From NCBI RefSeq assembly GCF_963675165.1, contig NC_087380.1:3401803-3465802 (forward strand): DNA of 64,000 nucleotides. The letters run 5' to 3'. The DNA comes from Halichondria panicea. Lineage: Eukaryota > Porifera > Demospongiae > Suberitida > Halichondriidae. Positions 10,955 to 19,480 of this stretch are shown here, one piece after another. Position 1 is the first letter of the stretch; each line of letters begins with the position of its first letter. The notes beneath the pieces were generated by a model. The model was not told the DNA's origin. It made no database searches and was given only the letters and a program-made list of their open reading frames with translations. Made by a program: the position numbers and the translations under genes.

Positions 10955-11281
10955 AGACCAACTATTGTTGATGCCACTCTACAATAATATTGCAAGTACA
11001 TGTAGTTTTGTGAGATAATGATCACTGCATGTACACATTTATAAAGATGAGCTGCAAATCAGTACAAATCATAATGAGTAATGATTTTTGCATATCATTC
11101 ACAGTCAAATGGGTAGTAATAAAATCAAGACCAGCCAATTCCAGCTAGCCACTTCACTGTTCCACTGTTCTCTATATTCTTGCTAACATTCTCCACAGTA
11201 CTTGTGTGTGTGTGTGTGTGTGTGTAACATTTAGTAAGTATATTGTTGTATATTTAACTTTCAATACTTCTCTCTTTCTAG
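10955..11281. other. spacer between HYI and the ATM-like block
   Basis: Only 327 bp separate the HYI stop from the first ATM-like exon. It contains a (TG)n run at about 11203-11224 and no promoter that can be recognised. This short spacer means the ATM-like block has no room for the large N-terminal part of ATM. Confidence 0.6.
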
Positions 11282-12236
11282 ACATGTGCGTATGCTCCAG
11301 GCTCATAGCAGTGAGGACGAGATAGCCATGGGTAACAATCTACTGGGGGAGAAGCAAGACTTCCTGGAGAAGGCGCTACACAACTACATCCTCTGCCTCA
11401 AAGCTGGCGTGAGTCTAACCATGCATTGGTGGTAGGATATCTCATGGGGACTGAACTTTTTTGTGATATCGTCAATTAAAGTTGTGGCCGTTCAAAGATG
11501 CTTTATTTACTATACCAGGAAATGCACTCCTGCTAGTAAATATAGCGGTCTATTATGGGCCCAAAATTACAAGAGCTTATCATCTAGACTGCTAATTTCT
11601 TGGATTATTATTCGTGCAGATCATCTACCGGACGGCTCTGGACCATCCCCACCATTGCTTGTACAGTATCCTGGCTCTGAGCAATGCTAGCAAGGACGAC
11701 AAGTTCTCCAGCTCTGGTCATGTGAGCGGCAAGAACTCAGGGAGAACCAGTCATCTCAGTCGCAAAGAAGGGAGTGGACGTTTTGTGGATGAGGTCTGTC
11801 ACCACTTGCCTTCACCGATAATTCTCTATTTTTACTTACTTTCATGCCCATCATATGTACATGTATGTACAGTAAGTACTACAGCACAGTACAGTACAGT
11901 AGGTGTCATCTTAGATGTAGATGGCGTCTATTTTCTATTGATACTATGCCATCCCTTGAAGACACGCAGTTACTCATGTATTGTGGCTATTACGTGCATG
12001 CTTAACGAAAGTGTTTCCTTTCCCCTCAGGACAAAGTGAAGGCTGCAAGTGGCCTGATCACAAAGCTTCGCAAACGGAACCCTGCTCTGATCCAGTCTGC
12101 CGAGCAGCTGTGTGATATATGCCTATATGGACCTGGCCTACCACGATGTTTCGACCATGAAGAACCAGAGAGGACCGTTCCCCCTACCCGCCAACTGCCC
12201 CCTCCTCAAGCTCACCAAGAGGGGAGCAGCCGTGCC
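11282..12236 (+). pseudogene. ATM: ATM-like kinase gene fragment, FAT-domain exons
   Basis: Three exons are readable: 11282-11408 (HVRMLQAHSSEDEIAMG... EKALHNYILCLKAG), 11620-11793 (IIYRTALDHPHHCLYSILAL) and 12030-12236 (VKAASGLITKLRKRNPALIQ, then AYMDLAYHDVSTMKNQRG in another frame). They follow the FAT region of ATM (the [30 protein letters not shown] and [20 protein letters not shown] segments). The roughly 65 residues that should lie between the first two exons (LCSLW...YKFLPLMYQL) are absent from the 211-bp interval. A 4-bp AT insertion at about 12114 breaks the frame. The last exon stops matching at about 12236, where TRAF-type sequence begins. The block is therefore a rearranged fragment. 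ATM is by family the DNA-break-activated PI3K-like kinase. Confidence 0.88.
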
Positions 12237-13327
12237 ATTGTCACTCATCATCATAGTCACCCTTTAAAAAAGAGGTAAGCCAACAAACCCGTTTCATCAA
12301 CGTCAATGTTTAGTTTGAATCTGTACCCTCCTGGGTAGTTATAGAAAGGTTCACTGTACCAACTACATGTATCATCTTCCTCTGGCTGAAATGTCTTGAA
12401 TTCGGAAAGAGTAAGCTTGTGACAAGTGAATAAGCCGATAGAGTATCTAAGAAACGAACGATTAGCCTCTATGATGTTTAGCTTCATTGCTTGTTGCTGA
12501 AACTTTGCATCGAAAGTTTCGGTTTGGTTTTGTAGTTTGGTATCAAAATATTCTTTTTGCTGATCAAGCTGAGCTGCGATTTTGTCAGTCATCTGCTGTT
12601 TCAGCTCGACAATCTGTTTATCTTTCTCCTCTATTTTTTGGTGTAGCTCTCTCGTGAGTCTCAGGTTGAGGAGGGTGGCTGTCATGAGGTGATGTTGGGC
12701 ATTCTCTGTCATGTGACCTGCCAGATCTCTTCGAGGGACCTTCACGTCACATCCAGTACCAGCAAACTCACACTCCACTAGTTGTAGGGAGCACTCCAGC
12801 AGGTGGCTATCAGCTTGGCAGCGAGGGACAGTGCAGATCTCACATTGGTTGGGACAAGGCAGGGGGTAGTTGGCACAGTTGGGGGTGTGGTCAGTTGATC
12901 CGGTCTCGTAGATCGATTCATGATCACAATATTGGCACTTCCAGGGACGTTTTAGACAGGAGGTAGTGTGGTGGTTCAGGTCTCCCAGTTCCCCCGTCCA
13001 CTCACACCCACTCTTTTTGTGGAGACAGTAAACCTTAAGCTTGTTGATACAATTGCGTTTAAAAAACTTGTCCTTGTGAGTAGCAAAATTGTCTTCTTTG
13101 CACATTGGACAAGGCTTTCGTTCTCTTATGAGTCTGTTGGCAGCTTGCTGGGAGATGTGATGGCCACAGCATGACGTTTGGTGTGCCTCAACAAGTAGCT
13201 CAAAACTCACAGGACAGAAGTAGTCTTGGTCAGGCTGCTCGACAAAGTCATAGTCTAGTTCAGCTGTTTTGTTAGTGGGAGGTTCTTGAACAACATGAGG
13301 TGGTGATGACTGATCTGGTTCAGCCAC
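12237..13327 (-). pseudogene. TRAF-like gene, copy 1, MATH domain truncated
   Basis: A 356-residue minus-strand frame from ATG 13327 to 12257. It holds a degenerate RING (CPVSFELL...CCGHHIS...CPMC, about residues 37-77), TRAF-type zinc fingers (CLHKKSGCEWTGEL..HH..SC, CPNQCEICTVPRCQ, LVECEFAGTGC) to about residue 210, a coiled coil (residues 225-285) and the start of a MATH domain (KLTLSEFK...PGGYRFKLNID). It is shorter than the 451-residue copy at 16843-18198. The frame shifts at a homopolymer near 12260, and homology to copy 3 ends about 20 bp further on, at the junction with the ATM fragment. The RING lacks the second and other cysteines of the standard C3HC4 set. TRAFs are cytoplasmic adaptors in receptor signalling; ligase activity is doubtful here. 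Confidence 0.8.
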
Positions 13328-13553
13328 ATAACAAGCTTGAATATTGTTTGGTGATATTGTCAGTCAGAGATTCTTATGAATACAATTACACTTGCCTGCA
13401 CATACAGTCATGTAGCTATACTATAAGTGTTGGACCTGATCTGACCATGCAATGAATTTGCCGCTTATACATCTCCTGCCATTATGCTAAAAATGCATTT
13501 GTCCATATTTGATGCAATGTTCACATGCTCTAAACACTATAACTCACTCACAG

Positions 13554-14512
13554 GGAAAGGATGATCTACGTCAGGATGCAGTCATGCAACAAGTGTTTGT
13601 GCTGGTCAACCGACTGCTCAAGAAGGAGCCCACCACCAGCAAGAGGAGGCTCTGTGTCCGCACATATATACAAGCAAGAGTTCATTCCTAATGAACTCTT
13701 GATACAAGGTAGACTGAGTATATGGTACAAGCAGTATAATGACAATAGATTGGAGTTGAATGGAGCAGAAGTGCTCTTTTGATTATTGGTTATTTTCTTT
13801 GTTTCCTCCAGGTGATCCTGTTGTCCCAGCGCTCGGGTATTGTAGAGTGGTGTGAGGAGACGTGTCCTCTGGGGCAGTATCTGATTGGCCCCCCTAGAAA
13901 CCACCAGCAGGGGACTCACCATTGCTACCAACCCAAAGACTGGTCATCAATGGACTGCAGAAAGAAACTTACTGTGAGTCAGACCATTGTACCTACGGCA
14001 GCAGTACCATTTTAAACTCAATTCTGTTTGTAGACCACTTTTGTACATGTACTATACATGTAGGTGATTTCCCTCTCGTCCTAATATTACAGTCCTTGTG
14101 TCTATACCCTTGTTTTCAGGCAGCTGCTAGTGACCGGAAATCCAAGATCAAGGTCTTCTCTGAGATCTGCCGCCACTTTGTTCCTGTGTTCCACCATTTC
14201 TTTATGGAGAAGTTCCCCAGTCCCCCTCAGTGGTTTGAGGGAGGCTCACGTACACCAGGAGTGTGGCAGCCTCGTCCATCAGTGAGCCACACACTGTACA
14301 CACTGTATTATATATATTACTGTACACTGCTCCTCTTACTTATACCAGGTGCTCCTGGTTAAATACTGTGTACATGAAATTTTTAATAAGACACTTATTG
14401 AATGTATTTGTTACTGCAGTGAGCTATATATACCTTCTTGGTCTGGGTGATCGTCATGTACAGAACATTCTGATTGACAAGAACACAGCAGAGTTCATTC
14501 ACATTGACCTAG
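13554..14512 (+). pseudogene. ATM: ATM-like kinase domain exons
   Basis: Exons at 13554-13708, 13812-13973, 14120-14281 and 14420-14512 carry the PI3K-like catalytic core: [64 protein letters not shown] and [20 protein letters not shown] (catalytic loop D-R-H-x-x-N) then HIDLG (D-x-G-like metal site). Defects are a 27-bp palindromic insertion in the first exon (13675-13701) that brings a stop, and a frameshift between WFEG and RLTYTRS at about 14240. There is also a 6-bp enlargement ([10 protein letters not shown] for SYILGLGD) at 14425. The next exon that should follow (activation loop, C-lobe, FATC) is absent; a HEAT-region exon follows instead. Confidence 0.9.
13668..13708. mobile_element. 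27-bp palindromic insertion with 7-bp duplication in an ATM exon
   Basis: The insert 13675-13701 has arms CAAGAGTTCATT and AATGAACTCTTG around a 3-bp centre. 'atacaag' flanks it at 13668-13674 and 13702-13708. The duplicate exon at 18456-18576 lacks the insert and one 'atacaag', so it is the empty site. Confidence 0.85.
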
Positions 14513-14684
14513 GTGAGTTATTCATAACAAAAGCTCTGTATACAATACCATCACGTCATATCATTGAATCTCCATGCACACGTCTGTATACATACATGTA
14601 GTTACTTGTGTAGCTCTGTAACTATTATGAATAGTTGCTTAACTTGTGGGCTATTAACCACCACCGGCCATTGCTGTGAGCTAG

Positions 14685-15334
14685 GTGTCTCGCTGTCTGG
14701 GGAAGATAGGACCCACTGACCTCGGCTGTATCGCCATACCAGTACACAACGGGAAACAAGGTGATTGTAATTTAGGATGAAAAAATTAGGCTATGTATAA
14801 AATGTTGTCGTTTATCTTATATATACATTGTATGATCACTTTTCATTCAGAATGAAGTTATGTACACATGCATGTATATTTATACTCTCTATATGCAGAT
14901 GCATTTTTTACTCAATCTGATGATATCACAGTAACTATTCTACATAAACTCAGACTGCTACTAAAAGACAAGCAGTGAGTTCAGTGTTTAGTTAGTCAAC
15001 TACATAGCTTTAAGCCAAAGTCTGAGTCCGTTGTTTGTTAGGTAGTTTTTCTTTCAAATGTGCTAGGACCGGGGTAGAACTTTCAAATAGTTTTATATTT
15101 AGGCGCTTCTTTGAACTCTGTCACCTTGATCACCGAATTAATTAATACATGCATGTACATATATATTATTACATTAGGTTGTTGTCATTTATCTTATACA
15201 TTGTATAATCCTTTTTCATTCAGTATTCCTATTATATACTCTATGCAGGGTCATTTTTTACTCAGTGTGATGACATCACAGTAACTATATATTCTACATC
15301 AACTCGGACTGCTTCTACAAGACAAACAGTGAGT
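14685..15334 (+). pseudogene. ATM: ATM-like HEAT-region exons, misplaced downstream of the kinase exons
   Basis: 14685-14760 reads VSRCLGKIGPTDLGCIAIP, matching the ATM helical-repeat segment that has CLGEIGPIDFSTIAI in vertebrates. 14899-14974 continues in perfect phase (DAFFTQSDDITVTILHKLRL). A decayed duplicate of the second exon, with the same flanks, lies at 15249-15330 ('tcattttttactcag...'). In ATM these residues precede the FAT and kinase regions, so the order here is wrong. The phase after the kinase exon (phase 1) does not fit this exon (phase 0). Confidence 0.75.
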
Positions 15335-15347
15335 TCAGTGTTTATAG

Positions 15348-16588
15348 TCAAATCACTTTGAGCCAGAGTCTGAACTTTATTTCGTTGTTTTTTAAATAGT
15401 TTGTTTCTTCCAAATGTGCTATGGGGTAAAAATTGGAGCAGATAGTTTGATATTGAGGCACTTCTTTGAACTCTATCACCTTGGTCACCGAATGGTGCCC
15501 ATGGTCTTCTTCTTGGTTGAGCATATCCAGTATCATCGTGAGCTTTAGCGGCCAGCGTAGCTGTTTGTCATAGTTGCCTTTAAGCAGCTTGAGAAAGGCT
15601 GTGAGGTGTGTGCCCCCAGCTTCCCCATGTCCAATGGTGTCAATGTTTAGTTGGAACTTGTACCCTCCTGGATAGTTGTAGGAAGCTTCACTGAGCCAGC
15701 TACCATCACTTCCCGCTCCCTGATATTGATTGAACTTAGTGTGTATGACAATTGAATGTTGATAGTTGGATAGACGTTTCTAACTGCTGTTGAAGCTTGG
15801 TATCAAGATTCATTTTTTGCTCTGTCATTTGCTGTTTCAGCTCAGTAATCTGTTGATCTTTCTCCTCCATTTTCTGATGTAGCTCTCTCGTGAGTCTCAG
15901 GTTGAGGAGGGTGGCTGTCACGAGGTGGTGTTGGGCATTCTCTGTCATGTGATCCGTCAGATATTTTCGAGGGACCTTCACGTCACATCCATTACCAGCA
16001 AACTCACACTCCACTAGTTGTAGGGGGCACTCCAGCAGGTGGCTATCAGCTTGGCAGCGAGGGAGGGTACCGATCTCACATTGGTTGGGACAGGGCAGGG
16101 GATAGTTGGTACAGTTGGGGGTGTGGTCAGTTGGTCCAATCTCATAGATCGATTCATGATCGCAATACTTGCACTTCCAGGGACGTTTTGGACAGGCAGT
16201 GGTGTGGTGGTTCAGGTCCCCCAGTTCCCCCGTCCACTCACACCCACTCTTCTTGTGGGGACAGTAAACCTTAAGTTGGCGAACTTTTCTTTTAAAGAAT
16301 TTGTCCTCATGAATAGCAAAGTTATCTTCCTTGCACATTGGACAAGGGCTTTCGTTCTCTGATAAGTCTGTTAGCAGCTTGCTGGGAGATGTGATGGCCG
16401 CAGCAGGACGTTTGGTGTGGCTCTACAAGTAGCTCTAAGCTCACAGGACAGAAGTAGTCTTGGTCAAGCTGCTCGACCAAGTCATAGTCTAGTTCAGCTG
16501 CTTGCAATTGATCGTTAGTGGGAGGTTCTTGAACAACATGAGGTGGTGACTGATCTGGTTTAGCCACATAATAGTTCTCTGGTGCCAT
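15348..16588 (-). pseudogene. TRAF-like gene, copy 2, frameshifted
   Basis: Minus-strand pieces: 16588-16322 (start MAPENYYVAKPDQS, degenerate RING to CCGHHIS), 16338-15736 in another frame (MCKEDNFAIHEDKFFKR, TRAF zinc fingers, short coiled coil), then 15735-15348 with a MATH remnant (YPGGYKFQLNID..., ending EIKFRLWLKV). Frameshifts are near 16330 and 15735, and part of the coiled coil present in copy 3 is missing. It lies between the ATM HEAT exons and the next ATM remnant. Confidence 0.85.
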
Positions 16589-16711
16589 GTTGAGCGATAT
16601 AATTATATATGCATGTATCTAGCCTACAGCACATGTACAGAATCATGTGATTCATTTAAAACCTCGAGTCTGGGTTTGCCCACGTTATGAATATCGTTTT
16701 TCCATTCTCAG

Positions 16712-16755
16712 TTACGCCAGTATGTGTGCATGGGCTCGGGCAGGAAGAGGAGGAG
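16712..16755 (+). pseudogene. ATM: possible ATM exon remnant (kinase N-lobe)
   Basis: Between an AG acceptor (16710-16711) and a GT donor (16756) one frame reads LRQYVCMGSGRKRRR. This resembles the ATM segment IIDCVGSDGKERRQL that directly precedes the KGRDDLRQD exon. The phase does not match the next exon at 18456 without an indel. If correct, the TRAF gene at 16843-18198 lies antisense inside this ATM intron. Confidence 0.4.
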
Positions 16756-16842
16756 GTAACTAGTCAAGGTGGTTCAGGAGTAAAACAAAATAATATTATA
16801 CTATACAGGAGTAAGTAGAAAAGTAAAACATTCATGTTCCTC

Positions 16843-18198
16843 TCAAGTTAATTTTAGCTCTAGTTTAAACTTGATGCTATCATTGTACAAGTATCGAGCA
16901 AATACCGGTTTTTTTGCCGCTGATTGTAGTCCATTCAGAGCGTAGTATTCTTTATTGATACACTTGTACTCTTCTCTTGCTTTCTCGTACTTGACTACAA
17001 TATCTCTGCATGTGTGATGATTGTTGTCTCCTAGCTGGTTGAGCATGGTTAGGCGTACTGTGACTTTTATAGGCCATTGTCGCTCATCATCATAGTCACC
17101 CCGTAACAAATACAGATAAGCTGACAAATGCGTACCAGCAGTTTCACCACATCCATTAGTGTCAATGTTTAGTTTGAATCTGTACCCTCCAGGATAGTAG
17201 AAAGGCTCACTAAACCAGCTACCGGCACCTCCCTTTGCCTGACATTTCTTGAATTCGGAAAGAGTAAGCTTGTGGCAAATGAAATGTTTTGCATTATCAA
17301 AATCTTTACTCTGTTTTTGGAGTTTATCTTCGATGTCTATTGCTTCTTGGTGCACTTCAGTGATTGTCTCTGAAAGTTTGAAATCAAGGTATTCTTTTTG
17401 TTGATCAAGCTGAGCTGCAATATTGTCACATTGCCCTACAAGATAGTTTGTGCTAGTTTTTTGCTCTGTCAGCTGCTGTTTCAATTCTAATATCTGTTGA
17501 TCTTTCTCCTCCATTTTCTGGTGAAGCTCTCTCGTGAATCTCAAGTTGAGGAGGGTGGCTGTCATGAGGTGGTGTTGGGCATTCTCTGTCATGTGACCCG
17601 CCAGATCTCTTCGAGGGACTTTCACGGCACATCCAACACCAGCAAACTCACACTCCACTAGTTGTAGGGAGCACTCTAGCAGGTGGCTATCAGCTTGGCA
17701 GCGAGGGAGGATACCGATCTCACATTGGTTGGGACAAGGCAGGGGGTAGTTGGCACAGTTGGGGGTGTGGTCAGTTGGTCCAATCTCGTAGATCGATTCA
17801 TAATCACAATATTGGCACTTCCAGGGACGTTTTGGACAGGCAGTGGTGTGGTGGTTCAGGCCCCCCAGTTCCCCCGTCCACTCACACCCACTCTTTTTGT
17901 GGGAGCAGTAAACCTTAAGCTTGTTGATAAAATTGCGTGTGAAGAATTTGTCTTCGTGAGTAGCTAAGTTGTCTTCTTTGCACATTGGGCATGGCTTTCG
18001 TTCTCTAGTAAGTCTGTTGGCAGCTTGCTGGGAGATGTGATGGCCGCAGCACGACGTTTGGTGTGGCTTAATCAGTAGCTCTAAACTCACAGGACAGAAG
18101 TAGTCTTGGTCTAGCTGCTCGACCAAGTCTAGTTCAGCTGTTTGATTGTTGGTAGGAGCAGCTTGAATATCGTTTGGTGATGCCATTTTTAGGATCAT
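16843..18198 (-). CDS. TRAF-like protein, intact copy 3
   Basis: A single uninterrupted frame of 451 residues. It has a degenerate RING/U-box-like start (FCPVSLELL... CCGHHIS... CPMC, residues about 33-77), TRAF zinc fingers about 90-215 (CSHKKSGCEWTGEL, CPNQCEIGILPRCQADSH, CEFAGVGCAVKVPRRDL) and a coiled coil about 225-305 (ELHQKMEEKDQQILELKQQL). A full MATH/TRAF-C domain spans about 310-451 (PGGYRFKLNID, YLLRGDYDDERQWP, IKFKLELKLT). TRAF-family proteins trimerise through the coiled coil and bind receptor tails through MATH. The first-zinc-pair cysteine is Ser and CGHHIS replaces CGHxxC, so normal RING zinc binding is unlikely. It is intronless and sits antisense between two ATM exons. Confidence 0.88.
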   Translation of the reverse strand: MILKMASPNDIQAAPTNNQTAELDLVEQLDQDYFCPVSLELLIKPHQTSCCGHHISQQAANRLTRERKPCPMCKEDNLATHEDKFFTRNFINKLKVYCSHKKSGCEWTGELGGLNHHTTACPKRPWKCQYCDYESIYEIGPTDHTPNCANYPLPCPNQCEIGILPRCQADSHLLECSLQLVECEFAGVGCAVKVPRRDLAGHMTENAQHHLMTATLLNLRFTRELHQKMEEKDQQILELKQQLTEQKTSTNYLVGQCDNIAAQLDQQKEYLDFKLSETITEVHQEAIDIEDKLQKQSKDFDNAKHFICHKLTLSEFKKCQAKGGAGSWFSEPFYYPGGYRFKLNIDTNGCGETAGTHLSAYLYLLRGDYDDERQWPIKVTVRLTMLNQLGDNNHHTCRDIVVKYEKAREEYKCINKEYYALNGLQSAAKKPVFARYLYNDSIKFKLELKLT

Positions 18199-18455
18199 GT
18201 GATATTGTCAGTTTATAAACCACTATAATTATAAGTACAATCTTATGAATACAATTAAAGAAGTTGAACATGATTGCACATAATTATAATTATACAGTAC
18301 GTAATTACAGTTAAGTGTCGAACCTGTGTAGCTATAAAGATTAACGATCTGACAATGCTAATTATATAGTATAGCTGCCATATGCTGGATGTAGCATTAT
18401 CCCTATTTGGTGCAATGTTCACCCATGCTCTAAACACTATAACTTTTCCTCACAG

Positions 18456-18576
18456 GGAAAGGATGATCTACGTCAGGATGCAGTCATGCAACAAGTGTTT
18501 GTGCTGGTCAACCGACTGCTCAAGAAGGAGCCCACCACCAGCAAGAGGAGGCTCTGTGTGCTCACATATATACAAG
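18456..18576 (+). pseudogene. ATM: duplicate ATM kinase exon (GKDDLRQD)
   Basis: Reads GKDDLRQDAVMQQVF...TSKRRLCVLTYIQ, almost identical to 13554 onwards but without the palindromic insertion. The following exon (VILLSQRSG) is not found downstream. The end 'acatatatacaag' puts the donor in a phase that does not join VILLSQRSG; a 4-bp TATA gain would explain this. About 270 bp upstream of it and the TRAF gene beyond correspond to the arrangement at 12237-13554, so the TRAF plus exon unit was duplicated. Confidence 0.88.
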
Positions 18577-18756
18577 GTAGTCTGAGTATATTGTACAGGC
18601 GCTGCAGGTATATGTATATAGTAGTGTACGTATAGTAATATGGTATTGAAGGACTCCTTATCACCACAATTGTGAACTTTCTACTATCATCCGATATAGT
18701 TTGCTTGTACTTGGAAATGTCCATTCCATGCATATCCCCCATGTGTAGCACATAAT

Positions 18757-19103
18757 TACGGTGGCCCTGAGAGCTACTAGTAGTTGACATTCGAAGTAGG
18801 TACAGTGGAACCCCGGACACCTTTGAGGAACAATGTTTTGACCTTTATACAGAGGTGGCCTTTGTTGAGAGGTTGTTTTATGCACAAACTGTTCATTTGG
18901 GACCTGGGTGCCTCCATGGCCGTTATATAGCAACTGGCCTTTATTCAGAGGTGGTTGTTAACAGAGGTTCCACTGTAGTTGGCTTAGCTACTTAGCGTTC
19001 GAAGTGGGTAGTTGGCCTTTAAAATATACTTTGAAAGCTAAGTAGCTAAGCCAACTACCTACTTCGAATGTCAACTACTATATTAGCTCTCAGGGCCACC
19101 GTA
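18757..19103. mobile_element. foldback MITE (TACGGTGGCCCTGAGAG termini)
   Basis: The left arm tacggtggccctgagagct plus 'tagttgacattcgaagtagg' pairs with the right arm that ends 'ctctcagggccaccgta' at 19103. The flanks 'cacataat' and 'tacataat' are an 8-bp near-duplication with one mismatch, suggesting a hAT-like insertion. Another MITE (18803-18975) has inserted into the left arm. Confidence 0.75.
18803..18975. mobile_element. CAGTGGAACC-type MITE, TA target duplication
   Basis: Starts cagtggaaccccgg and ends ggttccactg, with TA on each side. Degenerate relatives ('ggtggcctttgttgagaggt... acaaactg') occur at 29109-29310, 39915-40050, 54836-54930, 57047-57160 and, as a single end, at 45972 and 63262. 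A Tc1/mariner-pogo derivative is likely. Confidence 0.8.
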
Positions 19104-19157
19104 TACATAATTATATACTGCATGCATGCATGTTGTTAAAATGGATGTATTATATAT

Positions 19158-19383
19158 ATACCGTATAGCGGGTATTTTTCGGGGGACAAAATATTCGTGA
19201 TTCAGTAATTAATCTTGAGACATTTCATGGGTAGTATTTTCGTGGTTGGAGTTTGCACTACAGGTAAAGGTAGGCAAGGTCGCTTCATTCGTGGGTAAAA
19301 TATTTGTGGTCACTCGTCACTGGTCAGACCTTCAATCATGAAAACCATTTTTGCCCCGCGAAAATTACCCTCTATACGGTATA
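19158..19383. mobile_element. TACCGTATAGCGGGTA-type MITE
   Basis: Terminal inverted repeats TACCGTATAGCGGGTATTTT and the inverse ending CTATACGGTA. Related copies are at 23650-23782, 24117-24183, 28389-28457, 42610-42787, 43215-43638, 51366-51400, 60030-60217, 60649-60735 and 63420-63657. Flanks are TA-rich. Internal sequence is non-coding. Confidence 0.85.
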
Positions 19384-19480
19384 TAATTATAGCTCAATAG
19401 AAAGTATAGGCTATAGCTGGAATAAAACTATAATACCAGTAGTCATAATAACGGATTATAACAACGGGACAAAAGATGGA

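Noticed and set aside
11282-14512. Calling one functional ATM gene
   Set aside because: Missing FAT exon, three or more frameshifts, an inserted stop, and a HEAT-region exon after the kinase exons make a functional product from this order unlikely.
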